Assembly: GCF_025352645.1 (NCBI RefSeq)
Contig: NZ_JANXSO010000130.1
Location: forward strand, 1 to 49,982
Origin: Iodobacter sp.
GTDB taxonomy: Bacteria > Pseudomonadota > Gammaproteobacteria > Burkholderiales > Chitinibacteraceae
Length of the DNA: 49,982 nt
Direction of reading: 5' to 3'
Made by a program: the position numbers and the translations under genes. Below, piece after piece: positions 9,481-20,300 of the stretch. Numbering within the stretch: the first letter of the stretch is position 1; every line of letters begins with the position of its first letter. The notes under the pieces are model-generated. The model saw only the letters and a program-made list of their open reading frames with translations, made no database searches and had not been told where the DNA came from.

Positions 9481-9756
9481 TTATCGCTTGGCTTTTTTGT
9501 CCGCAGCATGGCCTTTGAACGTGCGGGTGAGTGCAAACTCGCCCAGCTTGTGTCCAACCATGTTTTCGTTCACATATACTGGAACGTGCTGCTTACCATT
9601 GTGAACCGCAATTGTCAGACCAACGAAGTCTGGCAACACAGTAGAACGGCGTGACCAAGTTTTCACTGGACGCTTGTCGTTCGCCGCGCGGGCAGTTTCC
9701 ACCTTTTTGATCAGGTGTAGGTCAACGAATGGGCCTTTTTTAATAGAACGTGCCAT
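9481..9756 (-). CDS. rpsS: 30S ribosomal protein S19
   Basis: S19 forms a complex with S13 in the 30S head. The 91-residue product starts [20 protein letters not shown] and carries the signature [20 protein letters not shown] and [20 protein letters not shown]. The gap to rplB is 5 nt and to rplV 9 nt, in the standard S10-group order. Confidence 0.97.
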   Translation of the reverse strand: MARSIKKGPFVDLHLIKKVETARAANDKRPVKTWSRRSTVLPDFVGLTIAVHNGKQHVPVYVNENMVGHKLGEFALTRTFKGHAADKKAKR

Positions 9757-9761
9757 TTACA

Positions 9762-10598
9762 TTACCTCTTATTCGCGGGACGACGACGCACGATCATATT
9801 GCTTGTGCGCTTATTGCGACGAGTGCGATAGCCCTTAGCAGGCTGGCCCCATGGACTTACTGGAACACGACCTTCACCAGTACGACCTTCACCACCACCG
9901 TGAGGGTGATCAACCGGGTTCATTGCAGTACCACGTACAGTTGGACGAATACCCAACCAACGCTTAGCACCTGCTTTACCGTAGGAGCGAAGGTTATGCT
10001 CTTCGTTACCCACTTCACCGATTGTTGCACGGCAATCAACGTGAACCTTGCGGATTTCGCCTGAGCGCAGACGCAATTGAGCGTAAGCACCTTCACGAGC
10101 CAGCAATTGAACACCCGCACCAGCAGAACGCGCCAACTGAGCGCCTTTACCTGGCTGCAGTTCGATGCAGTGAATAGTGGAACCAACTGGGATATTGCGG
10201 ATAGGGAGGGTATTACCCACCTTAATCGGCGCATCCGAGCCAGAAATCACAGTCATATCAGCCTTCAGGCCTTTAGGAGCAATGATGTAACGACGCTCGC
10301 CATCAGCGTAGCAAAGCAACGCGATATTAGCGGTACGGTTAGGATCGTATTCAAGGCGCTCAACGCGACCTACGATACCGTCCTTATCATTGCGCTTAAA
10401 GTCGATAAGACGATAATGCTGCTTATGACCACCACCCATATGACGGGTTGTGATCACACCACGGTTGTTACGACCAGCAGTCTTGCTTTGCGATTCGAGC
10501 AAAGGAGCGTACGGAGCACCTTTGTGCAGATCCGAGTTCACAACCTTGACGACGGCGCGGCGACCGGGGGACGTCGGTTTTACTTTTACCAATGCCAT
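9762..10598 (-). CDS. rplB: 50S ribosomal protein L2
   Basis: L2 is one of the most conserved ribosomal proteins; it is needed for subunit association and an active peptidyl-transferase centre. The 278-residue product contains the C-terminal motif [19 protein letters not shown] with the histidine that reaches the catalytic centre, and ends in the basic [20 protein letters not shown]. It lies 12 nt after rplW and 5 nt before rpsS. Confidence 0.97.
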   Translation of the reverse strand: MALVKVKPTSPGRRAVVKVVNSDLHKGAPYAPLLESQSKTAGRNNRGVITTRHMGGGHKQHYRLIDFKRNDKDGIVGRVERLEYDPNRTANIALLCYADGERRYIIAPKGLKADMTVISGSDAPIKVGNTLPIRNIPVGSTIHCIELQPGKGAQLARSAGAGVQLLAREGAYAQLRLRSGEIRKVHVDCRATIGEVGNEEHNLRSYGKAGAKRWLGIRPTVRGTAMNPVDHPHGGGEGRTGEGRVPVSPWGQPAKGYRTRRNKRTSNMIVRRRPANKR

Positions 10599-10610
10599 TT
10601 TCAGTCTCCT

Positions 10611-10916
10611 TTACTGCGCTGCCGCGAGGTCGAGCTCTTGGCCTGCAGCAAGGCTAATGTAAGCCTTTTTCCAGTCCTTGCGACGACCTACGGTACGACC
10701 AAATTTCTTGCCCTTGCCCTTGACATTCAATGTCGACACGCCTTCAACCTTCACTTTAAAGAGAAGCTCAACAGCGGCCTTGATTTCTGCCTTAGTAGCG
10801 TCCGTGGAAACACGGAAAACAACTTGGTCATTCTTTTCAGCCACAAAAGTGGTCTTTTCTGACACGATAGGTGCCAAAAGAACTTGAAGCAGACGATTTT
10901 CAGAGAATTGCATCAT
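10611..10916 (-). CDS. rplW: 50S ribosomal protein L23
   Basis: L23 lies at the tunnel exit and is the docking site for trigger factor and SRP. The product is about 101 residues ([20 protein letters not shown], then [20 protein letters not shown]). Two adjacent ATG codons occur; the first overlaps the rplD TGA as ATGA, which suits translational coupling, but the second is possible and would shorten the protein by one residue. rplB follows after 12 nt. Confidence 0.95.
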   Translation of the reverse strand: MMQFSENRLLQVLLAPIVSEKTTFVAEKNDQVVFRVSTDATKAEIKAAVELLFKVKVEGVSTLNVKGKGKKFGRTVGRRKDWKKAYISLAAGQELDLAAAQ

Positions 10917-11533
10917 GCGTACAACTCCTCAAAAGCTTGCAACGCTTCGCGAGTGATAACCACTTTCTTATAACGAACGAGGCTCACTGGATCAGCTTGC
11001 GATGGCTCAAGGACCAGAACGTGCGCAAGATTGCGCGACGCAAGGTACAAGTTCTCATCCAACTCTTTAGTAATGATCAACACGGAATCCAACTGCATAG
11101 CAGCCAGTTTCAGCGCGAATGCCTTAGTCTTAGGTGTTTCAGCGATAAAGCTTTCCACCACCACCAGACGCTCTTCACGAACCAGTTGCGACAGAATGGT
11201 CGCAATACCAGCACGGAACATCTTGCGGTTAACTTTTTGGGAGAAGTTTTCGTCTGGGCTATTCGGGAAAGCACGACCACCACCACGCCATAGCGGGGAG
11301 GAACTCATACCAGCACGAGCACGACCAGTACCCTTCTGTTTCCAAGGCTTTTTGGTCGAGTGACTTACGTTATCACGACCTTTTTGAGCACGATTGCCGC
11401 TACGAGCATTCGCGAAGTAAGCGGTCACAACTTGGTGAACCAGCGCTTCGTTAAACTCGCGTGCGAACAGTGCATCGGAACCAGCAACAGCGGCTTGCGC
11501 CTCGCCGGTAGCATTGATGACTTTAAGATCCAT
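10913..11533 (-). CDS. rplD: 50S ribosomal protein L4
   Basis: L4 binds 23S rRNA early in assembly and has an extended loop reaching the exit tunnel. In E. coli it represses the S10 operon by transcription termination and translational control. The 206-residue product contains the loop region [20 protein letters not shown] and [20 protein letters not shown]. Its start overlaps the rplC stop (TAATG) and its stop overlaps the rplW start, so coupling is tight on both sides. Confidence 0.97.
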   Translation of the reverse strand: MDLKVINATGEAQAAVAGSDALFAREFNEALVHQVVTAYFANARSGNRAQKGRDNVSHSTKKPWKQKGTGRARAGMSSSPLWRGGGRAFPNSPDENFSQKVNRKMFRAGIATILSQLVREERLVVVESFIAETPKTKAFALKLAAMQLDSVLIITKELDENLYLASRNLAHVLVLEPSQADPVSLVRYKKVVITREALQAFEELYA

Positions 11534-12177
11534 TACGCACCTGCCTTCACACTCGGACGAACAACGACGTCATTGCCCTTGCAGCCAGGGACAGCACCCT
11601 TAACTAACAACAATTGACGCTCGGCATCGACACGGACGATTTCCAGGTTCTGGGTGGTACGCTGAACGTTACCCAATTGACCTGCCATGCGCTTACCAGG
11701 GAATACACGACCTGGATCTTGCGCTTGACCAATAGAACCCGGTGTATTATGCGAGCGCGAGTTACCGTGGGAGGCACGATTAGATGAAAAGTGGTGACGC
11801 TTAATTACACCAGCAAAACCTTTACCTAGCGTTGTACCAGTTACATCAACGTACGAACCAGCCGCAAACATCTCAACTGAAAGCTGATCACCAGCCTTCA
11901 ATTCTGCCAATTTCTCAGCAGTGACGTTAAATTCAACCAAACCCAAACCTGCTTCCACGCCTGCTTTCGCAAAGTGGCCAGCTTGAGCCTTGTTAACACG
12001 ACTAGCTTTCTTTGCACCGAAAGTAACCTGAACAGCTGAATAGCCATCAGTTTCCGGCGTCTTGATTTGCGTAACGCGATTAGCTGACATGTCCAGCACA
12101 GTTACCGGAATGGACGCGCCATCCTCAGCAAATACGCGGGTCATGCCGACTTTACGTCCGACAAGTCCTAAGCTCAT
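11533..12177 (-). CDS. rplC: 50S ribosomal protein L3
   Basis: L3 starts 50S assembly near the 23S 3' end, and its loop reaches the peptidyl-transferase centre. The ATG at 12177 gives [20 protein letters not shown], the family N-terminus, and 214 residues; an AAAGGATATAACT spacing provides the ribosome site. Upstream in-frame codons read through the terminator hairpin at 12227-12259 and were rejected. The conserved [20 protein letters not shown] region holds the glutamine that PrmB methylates in other proteobacteria. Confidence 0.96.
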   Translation of the reverse strand: MSLGLVGRKVGMTRVFAEDGASIPVTVLDMSANRVTQIKTPETDGYSAVQVTFGAKKASRVNKAQAGHFAKAGVEAGLGLVEFNVTAEKLAELKAGDQLSVEMFAAGSYVDVTGTTLGKGFAGVIKRHHFSSNRASHGNSRSHNTPGSIGQAQDPGRVFPGKRMAGQLGNVQRTTQNLEIVRVDAERQLLLVKGAVPGCKGNDVVVRPSVKAGA

Positions 12178-12226
12178 AGTTATATCCTTTTCAGGGCCGA
12201 TTACGATTGACCGGCTAAACCCAAAG

Positions 12227-12259
12227 TAAAAAAGGCTTACTACCCTTAGGTAGCAAGCC
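12227..12259 (-). terminator. Intrinsic terminator or attenuator between rpsJ and rplC
   Basis: On the minus strand a hairpin GGCTTGCTACC-TAAG-GGTAGTAAGCC (two 5-bp helices around one mismatch) is followed at once by TTTTTTAC, the layout of a factor-independent terminator. It lies 75 nt after the rpsJ stop and 50 nt before the rplC start. It would end the str-type transcript (rpsL-rpsG-fusA-tufA-rpsJ) or act as an attenuator for rplC and later genes. Structure is seen; efficiency is unknown. Confidence 0.65.
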
Positions 12260-12333
12260 CGCGACTTTAACAAGATTTTTCTTTTACCGCAAGTACTTAG
12301 CGCACATCACAGCAAAAAAATCTTGATTGCCGA

Positions 12334-12645
12334 TTACTGCAGTTTGATTTCTACATCAACGCCAGCTGGTAAATCCAGCTTCATCAACGCATCAACGGTT
12401 TTGTCTGTTGGATTGACAATGTCCATTAAGCGCAGGTGCGTACGAATTTCCATCTGATCACGCGCCATTTTATTAACGTGTGGAGAGCTCAGAATGTCAA
12501 AACGCTCAATTTTAGTAGGAAGCGGAACTGGACCTTTAACAACAGCACCAGTACGCTTAGCCGTATCAACAATTTCCTGCGCCGAACGATCAATCAGAGC
12601 GTAGTCAAAAGCTTTCAGGCGAATACGGATTTTTTGGTTTTGCAT
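12334..12645 (-). CDS. rpsJ: 30S ribosomal protein S10
   Basis: S10 is a 30S head protein that also acts as NusE in Rho-linked and rRNA antitermination complexes with NusB and NusG. The ATG at 12645 gives 103 residues, [20 protein letters not shown], with the signature [24 protein letters not shown] two codons upstream is not favoured. It lies 12 nt after tufA, so it belongs to the tuf transcript, and is separated from rplC by a terminator. Confidence 0.96.
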   Translation of the reverse strand: MQNQKIRIRLKAFDYALIDRSAQEIVDTAKRTGAVVKGPVPLPTKIERFDILSSPHVNKMARDQMEIRTHLRLMDIVNPTDKTVDALMKLDLPAGVDVEIKLQ

Positions 12646-12657
12646 TTTCACAAGCCT

Positions 12658-13848
12658 TTAAACGAGGACTTTGGCAACAACACCAGCGCCAACAGTACGG
12701 CCGCCTTCGCGAATAGCGAAACGCAGACCTTGTTCCATAGCAACTGGAGCAATCAGGGTAACGGTAACTTCAACGTTATCACCTGGCATTACCATTTCAG
12801 TACCTTCTGGCAAATCAACCGAACCTGTTACGTCAGTTGTGCGGAAGAAGAACTGTGGACGGTAGCCGTTAAAGAATGGAGTGTGACGACCACCCTCATC
12901 TTTCGACAGAACGTACACAGAACCTTCAAACTTAGTGTGCGGAGTGATCGAACCTGGCTTAGCCAATACTTGACCACGCTGAACGTCTTCACGCTTAGTA
13001 CCACGTAGCAACGCACCGATGTTATCGCCAGCTTGACCTTGGTCCAGCAGCTTACGGAACATTTCAACACCAGTACATGTAGTCTTAACCGTTGTAGTAA
13101 TACCAACGATTTCGATTTCTTCACCAACCTTAACAATACCGCGCTCTACACGACCAGTTACAACAGTACCGCGACCTGAGATCGAGAATACGTCTTCAAC
13201 TGGCATCAGGAACGCGCCATCAACAGCACGCTCTGGCAACGGAATGTATGAATCTAAAGCATCTGCAAGACGGAAAATCGATGGCTCGCCGTGCTCAGAT
13301 TGGTCGCCTTCCAGCGCCATACGAGCAGAACCCACGATGATTGGAGTGTCATCACCAGGGAAATCGTACTTGCTCAGCAGTTCACGAACTTCCATGTCAA
13401 CCAGCTCAAGCAACTCAGCATCATCAACCAAATCAGCTTTGTTCAGGTAAACGATGATGTACGGAACGCCAACTTGACGAGCCAACAAGATGTGCTCGCG
13501 AGTTTGTGGCATAGGACCATCAGCAGCCGAACATACCAAGATTGCGCCATCCATCTGCGCAGCACCAGTAATCATGTTCTTGATGTAATCCGCGTGACCT
13601 GGGCAGTCAACGTGAGCGTAGTGACGTGTTTCTGTCTCATACTCAACGTGCGAAGTATTAATCGTAATACCACGTGCTTTTTCTTCAGGAGCGCTATCGA
13701 TTTGTGAGTAATCTTTAGCTTCGCCACCGAATTTTTTCGACAAAATAGTCGAAATCGCAGCTGTCAGTGTTGTCTTACCATGATCAACGTGGCCAATTGT
13801 ACCAACGTTAACGTGTGGCTTTGCGCGTACAAACTTTTCTTTTGCCAT
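12658..13848 (-). CDS. tufA: Elongation factor Tu (copy A)
   Basis: EF-Tu is the GTPase that delivers aminoacyl-tRNA to the A site. The 396-residue product has the P-loop GHVDHGKT (19-26), DCPGH (81-85), NKAD (136-139) and the two beta-barrel domains after about residue 205. It differs from the copy at 29566-30756 at nine positions (7, 9, 144, 238, 251, 252, 364, 395, 396). It lies 25 nt after fusA in the str group and 12 nt before rpsJ. Confidence 0.97.
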   Translation of the reverse strand: MAKEKFVRAKPHVNVGTIGHVDHGKTTLTAAISTILSKKFGGEAKDYSQIDSAPEEKARGITINTSHVEYETETRHYAHVDCPGHADYIKNMITGAAQMDGAILVCSAADGPMPQTREHILLARQVGVPYIIVYLNKADLVDDAELLELVDMEVRELLSKYDFPGDDTPIIVGSARMALEGDQSEHGEPSIFRLADALDSYIPLPERAVDGAFLMPVEDVFSISGRGTVVTGRVERGIVKVGEEIEIVGITTTVKTTCTGVEMFRKLLDQGQAGDNIGALLRGTKREDVQRGQVLAKPGSITPHTKFEGSVYVLSKDEGGRHTPFFNGYRPQFFFRTTDVTGSVDLPEGTEMVMPGDNVEVTVTLIAPVAMEQGLRFAIREGGRTVGAGVVAKVLV

Positions 13849-13873
13849 TGCTAATATCCTTTAAATTATTTGA

Positions 13874-15973
13874 TTATTTCTTGTTCGCAATAATCGCGTC
13901 AGCCACATGCTTCGGCGCTTCAGAGTAATGCTTGAATTCCATTGAGTAAGTTGCACGACCTTGCGACATTGAGCGCAAGCGTGTCGAGTAACCGAACATC
14001 TCTGAAAGAGGCAACTCAGCCTTAACCATCTTGCCGCCAGCAGGATTATCATCCATACCTTGCAAGATACCACGACGGGACGAGATATCGCCCATGATGT
14101 CGCCCATGTACTCTTCTGGTGTCTCTACTTCTACAGCCATCATTGGCTCAAGAATAACGGCACCAGCACGACGCATTGCTTCTTTAAACGCGATAGAACC
14201 AGCAAGTTCAAACGCAAGTTGTGAAGAATCAACATCGTGGTACGAACCAAACGTCAGGCGCACCTTAACGTCAACCACCGGGAAACCAGCCAACACACCC
14301 GCTTTCAATGTGTTTTGGATACCCTTATCCACTGAAGGGATAAATTCGCGAGGAATTGAGCCACCCTTAACTTCATCAGAGAAAGAGTAACCATTACCTT
14401 CACCAGCCGGCTCAACAGTAATAACGCAATGGCCGTACTGACCTTTACCGCCAGACTGTTTCGCGTGCTTACCTTCAACATCGGCAGCAATACGTGTAAT
14501 GGTTTCGCGGTATGCAACTTGCGGAGCACCCACGTTAGCCTCAACACCAAACTCACGGCGCATACGATCAACCAGAATTTCTAAGTGCAACTCACCCATG
14601 CCGGACATAATTGTCTGGCCGGTTTCTTCGTCAGTACGCACACGGAAAGAAGGATCTTCTTTCGCCAAGCGATTCAGGGCAATACCCATCTTCTCTTGGT
14701 CTGGCTTAGTTTTTGGCTCAACAGCAACGTGAATTACTGGCTCCGGGAACACCATGCGTTCCAAGATAATGAAGTCGCTAGGTGCACATAAAGTCTCACC
14801 CGTTGTTACTTCTTTCAAGCCAATTGCAGCAGCGATATCACCAGCGAAAACTTCATCAATTTCTTGACGATCGTTTGCATGCATTTGCACGATACGGCCG
14901 ATACGCTCTTTCTTATCTTTAACCGAGTTCAATACGGTATCGCCAGACTTGACCATACCAGAGTAAACACGGAAGAAGGTCAGCTGACCAACATAAGGAT
15001 CGCTCATCAACTTGAATGCAAGTGCTGAGAATGGAGCTGTATCAGACGCTTCGCGAGTGATAGGCTCTTCTTTATGGTTCACACCAGTAATTGCAGCCAC
15101 TTCAATCGGAGACGGCATGAAGTCGATTACTGCGTCGAGCATGCGCTGCACACCCTTGTTCTTGAACGCACTACCGCACAACATAGGCTGGATTTCGCAT
15201 GCCAAGGTACGAATACGCAGGCCAGCTACGATATCAGCTTCGCTCAAATCACCTTCTTCAAGGTATTTGTTCATCATCTCTTCAGATGACTCAGCAGCCG
15301 CTTCCACCATGTTTTCGCGCCATGTTTGCGCTAGTTCAAGCAGTTCGGCAGGAATATCACCGTACTCAAACTTCATACCTTGCGATGCTTCATCCCACAA
15401 GATTGACTTCATCTTGATCAGATCTACTACACCGGTAAAACCATCTTCAGCGCCAACCGGAATAACAACTGGCACTGGATTTGCTTTCAGGCGAAGCTTC
15501 ATCTGCTCAACAACGCGGAAGAAGTTAGCACCTTGACGGTCCATCTTGTTTACAAAAGCAAGACGTGGAACTTTGTATTTATTAGCCTGACGCCATACGG
15601 TTTCAGACTGTGGCTGAACACCACCCACAGCGCAATAAACCATGCAAGCACCGTCCAGAACGCGCATAGAGCGCTCAACTTCAATAGTGAAGTCAACGTG
15701 ACCTGGGGTGTCGATGATGTTAATGCGGTGCTCTGGGTACTGTTGCGCCATGCCTTTCCAGAACGTGGTTGTAGCAGCAGAAGTAATCGTGATACCACGC
15801 TCCTGCTCTTGCTCCATCCAGTCCATTGTTGCTGCGCCGTCATGCACTTCACCGATCTTGTGGTTTACACCGGTGTAGAACAGAACGCGTTCAGTCGTCG
15901 TCGTTTTACCGGCGTCGATGTGAGCAGAAATACCAATATTACGGTAATGCTCAATAGAAGTCTTACGTGCCAC
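13874..15973 (-). CDS. fusA: Elongation factor G
   Basis: EF-G catalyses GTP-driven translocation and, with RRF, ribosome recycling. The 699-residue product has the G1 motif [19 protein letters not shown] near residue 18, [10 protein letters not shown], and [10 protein letters not shown], then the canonical domains II-V through the C-terminal [20 protein letters not shown]. The initiation codon is GTG, preceded by AAGGA. It lies between rpsG (26 nt) and tufA (25 nt). No sign of a fusidic-acid-type paralogue. Confidence 0.97.
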   Translation of the reverse strand: MARKTSIEHYRNIGISAHIDAGKTTTTERVLFYTGVNHKIGEVHDGAATMDWMEQEQERGITITSAATTTFWKGMAQQYPEHRINIIDTPGHVDFTIEVERSMRVLDGACMVYCAVGGVQPQSETVWRQANKYKVPRLAFVNKMDRQGANFFRVVEQMKLRLKANPVPVVIPVGAEDGFTGVVDLIKMKSILWDEASQGMKFEYGDIPAELLELAQTWRENMVEAAAESSEEMMNKYLEEGDLSEADIVAGLRIRTLACEIQPMLCGSAFKNKGVQRMLDAVIDFMPSPIEVAAITGVNHKEEPITREASDTAPFSALAFKLMSDPYVGQLTFFRVYSGMVKSGDTVLNSVKDKKERIGRIVQMHANDRQEIDEVFAGDIAAAIGLKEVTTGETLCAPSDFIILERMVFPEPVIHVAVEPKTKPDQEKMGIALNRLAKEDPSFRVRTDEETGQTIMSGMGELHLEILVDRMRREFGVEANVGAPQVAYRETITRIAADVEGKHAKQSGGKGQYGHCVITVEPAGEGNGYSFSDEVKGGSIPREFIPSVDKGIQNTLKAGVLAGFPVVDVKVRLTFGSYHDVDSSQLAFELAGSIAFKEAMRRAGAVILEPMMAVEVETPEEYMGDIMGDISSRRGILQGMDDNPAGGKMVKAELPLSEMFGYSTRLRSMSQGRATYSMEFKHYSEAPKHVADAIIANKK

Positions 15974-15999
15974 GGGAGATTCCTTTCCGGGTTACGCGA

Positions 16000-16470
16000 T
16001 TAGAAGCGGTAGTGGGCGAATGCTTTATTCGCTTCTGCCATACGGTGTACTTCGTCGCGCTTCTTCATAGCGCCACCACGGCCTTCAGCCGCATCGAGGA
16101 GTTCGCCTGCCAGACGCAGATCCATCGATTTTTCACCACGTTTACGAGCCGCATCACGAACCCAACGCATCGCCAATGCCAAACGACGGCTAGGACGGAC
16201 TTCGACTGGTACTTGATAGTTTGCACCACCAACACGACGGCTTTTTACTTCAACCATTGGTTTAGCGTTACCGATTGCTGCGGAGAATACTTCCAGCGGT
16301 GATTTGCCGGTTTTTTTCTCGATCTGCACCAATGCACCGTAAACGATGCGCTCAGCAACAGCTTTTTTACCATCCATCATGACAACGTTCATGAATTTGG
16401 TTAGTTCTTGGCTACCGAATTTTGGATCCGGTAAAACGTCACGTTTCGGTACTTCTCTGCGTCTAGGCAT
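16000..16470 (-). CDS. rpsG: 30S ribosomal protein S7
   Basis: S7 nucleates assembly of the 30S head and contacts E-site tRNA; in E. coli it represses its own operon by binding the rpsL-rpsG spacer. The 156-residue product begins [20 protein letters not shown] and has the [20 protein letters not shown] core. The 112-nt spacer from rpsL is long compared with the other junctions in this cluster and could hold the equivalent control site. Confidence 0.97.
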   Translation of the reverse strand: MPRRREVPKRDVLPDPKFGSQELTKFMNVVMMDGKKAVAERIVYGALVQIEKKTGKSPLEVFSAAIGNAKPMVEVKSRRVGGANYQVPVEVRPSRRLALAMRWVRDAARKRGEKSMDLRLAGELLDAAEGRGGAMKKRDEVHRMAEANKAFAHYRF

Positions 16471-16582
16471 AATTCTCTATCCTTAATATTTCATTCAGTC
16501 GGGGCTTAACCCCTCGGTCGCCCATCAAGACGACCACTTACTCGACGGCCCAATACGGGACTCGCCGACCGTCCAGTAGCAA

Positions 16583-16957
16583 TTAAGCCTTAGGACGCTT
16601 AGTACCGTACTTGGAGCGTGACTGCTTACGACCTTTAACGCCGGCTGTATCCAAGGAGCCGCGTACTGTGTGGTAACGCACACCCGGCAAATCCTTAACA
16701 CGACCACCGCGGATCAGCACAACGCTGTGTTCCTGCAGATTATGGCCTTCACCACCGATGTACGAAATAACTTCGAAACCGTTGGTTAAGCGAACTTTAC
16801 AAACTTTACGAAGCGCGGAGTTAGGCTTCTTAGGAGTGGTTGTGTATACACGAGTGCATACGCCACGTTTTTGTGGGCAGGACTCAAGAGCAGGTACTTT
16901 GCTCTTTGCTTTTTCCTGCTCACGACCCTTGCGGACGAGCTGGTTAATCGTTGGCAT
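16583..16957 (-). CDS. rpsL: 30S ribosomal protein S12
   Basis: S12 is the decoding-centre protein that governs accuracy. The 124-residue product begins [20 protein letters not shown]. The lysines at the two streptomycin-resistance sites are wild type ([12 protein letters not shown] and GGRVKDLPG), as is the aspartate that RimO methylthiolates in other bacteria. The ATG has a TAAGGAAG Shine-Dalgarno 6 nt upstream. It is the first gene of the str group and follows a 394-nt gap. Confidence 0.97.
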   Translation of the reverse strand: MPTINQLVRKGREQEKAKSKVPALESCPQKRGVCTRVYTTTPKKPNSALRKVCKVRLTNGFEVISYIGGEGHNLQEHSVVLIRGGRVKDLPGVRYHTVRGSLDTAGVKGRKQSRSKYGTKRPKA

Positions 16958-17019
16958 TGATTACTTCCTTAGGTTAAAAATCCCCGTAGGGAACTTGCTA
17001 CTGCTTCTTTTTAACAACA

Positions 17020-17063
17020 CAAAGCATTAAACGCATTATCAGTCAGCTTACACCGACCACCAT
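17020..17063 (-). repeat. Direct repeat copy proximal to rpsL
   Basis: This copy matches 17148-17192 at 20 of the first 25 aligned bases, and again over GCTTAC and ACCACCA, at a period of 128 nt. The shared core on the minus strand is GACTGATAAT followed by a TTAATG-TTTG block. The pair looks like an old tandem duplication of a regulatory segment upstream of the str group. Confidence 0.6.
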
Positions 17064-17147
17064 GCCTTTGTTTCTTTGTTTTACTACTTGCTACTACTCA
17101 CAGCCCTTCTTTTTCAAGCAAGATTTTCATCTTATCTGCAATAAAAT

Positions 17148-17192
17148 CAAAACATTAAGTCGATTATCAGTCCTGCTTACGCTAACCACCAC
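17148..17192 (-). repeat. Direct repeat copy distal to rpsL
   Basis: Partner of 17020-17063. It lies 51 nt past the end of the rpoC terminator hairpin on the minus strand, so either copy could carry a promoter for the downstream str group. Confidence 0.6.
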
Positions 17193-17243
17193 CGGCTCAC
17201 TTCTTATCCACATTTATTGCTTTTAAAAGGCAAAACCATAGCC

Positions 17244-17286
17244 AAAAAAGAAGTACACAACGCCCAGCAAATGCTGAGCGTTGTGT
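17244..17286 (-). terminator. rpoC intrinsic terminator
   Basis: On the minus strand ACACAACGC (17278-17286) pairs perfectly with GCGTTGTGT (17255-17263), with an inner CAGC/GCTG helix, and is followed by ACTTCTTTTTTGG. It lies 65 nt after the rpoC stop and is the only strong terminator between rpoB and rpsL. Confidence 0.85.
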
Positions 17287-17351
17287 AAAAGTACAGGATT
17301 CTATTGAAATCAAGTGCTTGTCGTCAAGACAAGCTGATGATCGTCAAAGCT

Positions 17352-20300
17352 TTATTCTGCACTTGCAGCGGTTTCTGCCTCTGCATTTGGAGCAAAAATA
17401 TCAGACAATTGATCAACTACAGGAGCCTGACGCTTACGATTACGGTGGTAAGCTAAACCAGTACCTGCAGGAATCAAGCGTCCTACGATCACATTTTCTT
17501 TCAGACCGCGCAAGTCATCGATTTTACCCATGATGGCTGCTTCAGTCAGTACCCGCGTGGTTTCCTGGAAGGAAGCCGCTGAAATAAACGAATCAGTAGA
17601 CAGAGATGCCTTGGTAATACCTAACAGAACATTATCGTAGCTTGCTGGTAACTTACCCTCAGCAATCAACTTATCGTTCACGGTAAGGACTTCGGCACGC
17701 TCAACTTGCTCACCTTGGATGAAGGCAGAATCGGCTGAATCAGTAATGATTACACGACGCAACATTTGACGCAGAATCACTTCAATATGCTTATCGTTAA
17801 TCTTTACACCCTGCAGACGGTACACTTCTTGCACTTCTTGTACCACATAACGTGATAACGCTTCGATACCTTGCAACCTTAGAATATCGTGCGGATCAAT
17901 CGCGCCGTCGACAATGCTTTCACCACGGTTAACTACTTGACCATCGTGAACCAGTACGTGTTTTTCTTTCAAGATCAGGTATTCGTGCGGAGCACCTTCC
18001 AGATCTGTTAAGACTAAACGCTGTTTACCCTTGGTTTCTTTACCGAATGAAACTGTACCGGTAATTTCAGCCAACATACCTGGATCTTTCGGCACACGTG
18101 CTTCAAACAACTCAGCAACACGTGGCAGACCCCCAGTAATATCGCGAGTCTTAGCGGATTCTTGTGGAATACGCGCCAATACATCACCCACACCCACAAC
18201 CTGACCGTCTTTCACCGTGATAATACAACCCACCTGGAAACCGATCATAACGGTGGTGTCTGTACCCGCCATTTTCACTTCGCCACCGCGCTCATCCAAC
18301 AACTTAACCATTGGACGTACGCCAGTTGCCTTACCGGCTTTGCGCTTAGGATCAATAACAACGAGGGTCGAAAGACCGGTCACGTCATCGACCTGCTTCA
18401 TTACGGTAATACCCTCTTCCACATTATCGAACTTCACCTGACCGGCGTATTCCGAAATAATTGGACGAGTGTGCGGATCCCACGTACCCAGTACACCACC
18501 GGCTTTAATGCTGTCGCCATCTTTAACGGTCAGTGTTGCACCGTAAGGTACTTTGTGACGCTCACGCTCACGACCATTGTCATCAACAACGATCACTTCA
18601 GCAGAACGCGCAATCACAACTGGATCGCCCTTGGCATTGGTCACGTAGCGCATGTTCGGGCTGTACGCGATATTACCGCTGGACTTCGACTCTACTTGCG
18701 TTGCAGCAGCCGCTCGCGACGCCGCGCCCCCGATGTGGAAGGTACGCATGGTCAGCTGTGTACCAGGCTCACCAATCGACTGCGCAGCAATCACACCAAC
18801 AGCTTCACCGGTATTAACCAAGTGACCACGACCAAGATCACGGCCGTAACACGCAGCACATAGGCCATAGCGTGTTTCGCAAGACAATGGAGTGCGAACC
18901 TTAACCTCATCAACCCCAAGGACTTCGATCGCTTCTACTTCGTCCTCACCGAGCAAGGTGCCCACTGGATACACGGTTTCGTGCGTCACAGGGTCAATCA
19001 CATCCAGTACCACTACACGGCCCAAGATACGATCACGCAATGCCTCGATTACGTCACCACCCTGTACCACAGCCTTCATGACTACGCCGTTCTTGGTGCC
19101 GCAATCGTCTTCGATCACAACCAAGTCTTGCGTTACGTCAACCAGACGACGTGTCAGGTAACCCGAGTTGGCTGTTTTCAGCGCCGTATCTGCCAGACCC
19201 TTACGTGCACCGTGGGTGGAGATAAAGTACTGAAGAACGGTCAAGCCTTCACGGAAGTTAGTGGTAATCGGTGTCTCAATAATCGAGCCATCCGGTTTAG
19301 CCATCAAACCCCGCATACCGGCCAACTGACGAATCTGCGCTGCAGAACCGCGGGCACCGGAATCGGCCATCATAAATACTGAGTTGAACGAGTCTTGATC
19401 GACTTCAACGCCTTCGCGATTGATGACCTTCTCTTTACCGAGCTGATCCATCATCGCTTTGGCAATCTGATCACCGGCACGGCCCCAGATATCCACAACC
19501 TTGTTATAACGCTCACCCTGAGTCACTAGACCCGAGCTGTACTGATGCTCGATCTCGCGTACTTCAGCGTAGGATTCAGCCAAGAGCTGAGCCTTCTTAT
19601 CCGGCACAACCATATCATCGACGCAAATCGAGATACCGCCACGTGTAGAGTAAGCAAAACCGGTATACATAAGCTGATCAGCAAAAACAACGGTGTCTTT
19701 CAAACCACAGCGGCGGAATGACGCGTTAATCAGCTTACCAATTTCTTTCTTTTTCAGTGCTTTGTCGATATGGCTGAAGTCCAGGCCCTTAGGCAGAATT
19801 TCAGACAGAATCGCACGGCCAACCGTGGTGCTACGACGCACCATCTGAGCTTGCCATTCGCCGTCTTCGTCTCTTACCCATTCTTTCAAACGGATATCAA
19901 CACGGGTCTGCAAAGTCACTTCCTTGCTGGCATAAGCGCGCATTGCTTCGCTTACGTCGATCAAGTGCATGCCTTCGCCCTTAGCATTAGTACGCTCACG
20001 AGTCATGTAGTACAGACCCAGCACGATATCCTGCGAAGGAACGATAATTGGCTCGCCGTTAGCTGGCGACAATACGTTGTTTGAAGCCAGCATCAGCGTG
20101 CGTGCTTCCATCTGCGCCTCAAGACTCAGTGGAACGTGAACGGCCATCTGGTCACCGTCGAAGTCGGCATTGAATGCCGCGCAGACGAGTGGATGCAGTT
20201 GAATCGCTTTACCTTCGATCAACACTGGCTCAAACGCTTGAATACCTAAGCGGTGCAGTGTTGGCGCACGGTTCAAAAGAATCGGATGTTCACGAATCAC

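Larger units (their letters stand above)
16958..17351 (-). other. rpoC-rpsL intergenic region
   Basis: The 394-nt gap holds, on the minus strand, the rpoC terminator (17244-17286), two related copies of a ~45-nt sequence (17148-17192 and 17020-17063) and a small TCCC-TACG-GGGA hairpin just before the rpsL ribosome site. A promoter for rpsL-rpsG-fusA-tufA must be expected here. Both repeat copies contain GACTGATAAT, whose GATAAT could be a -10 box, but no convincing -35 lies 16-18 nt upstream, so none is assigned. No coding sequence is supported. Confidence 0.6.

Noticed and set aside
17204-17212. Perfect DnaA box TTATCCACA upstream of rpsL
   Set aside because: A single 9-mer is expected about once per few windows of this size by chance, and no cluster of boxes, AT-rich unwinding element or dnaA/dnaN is near.
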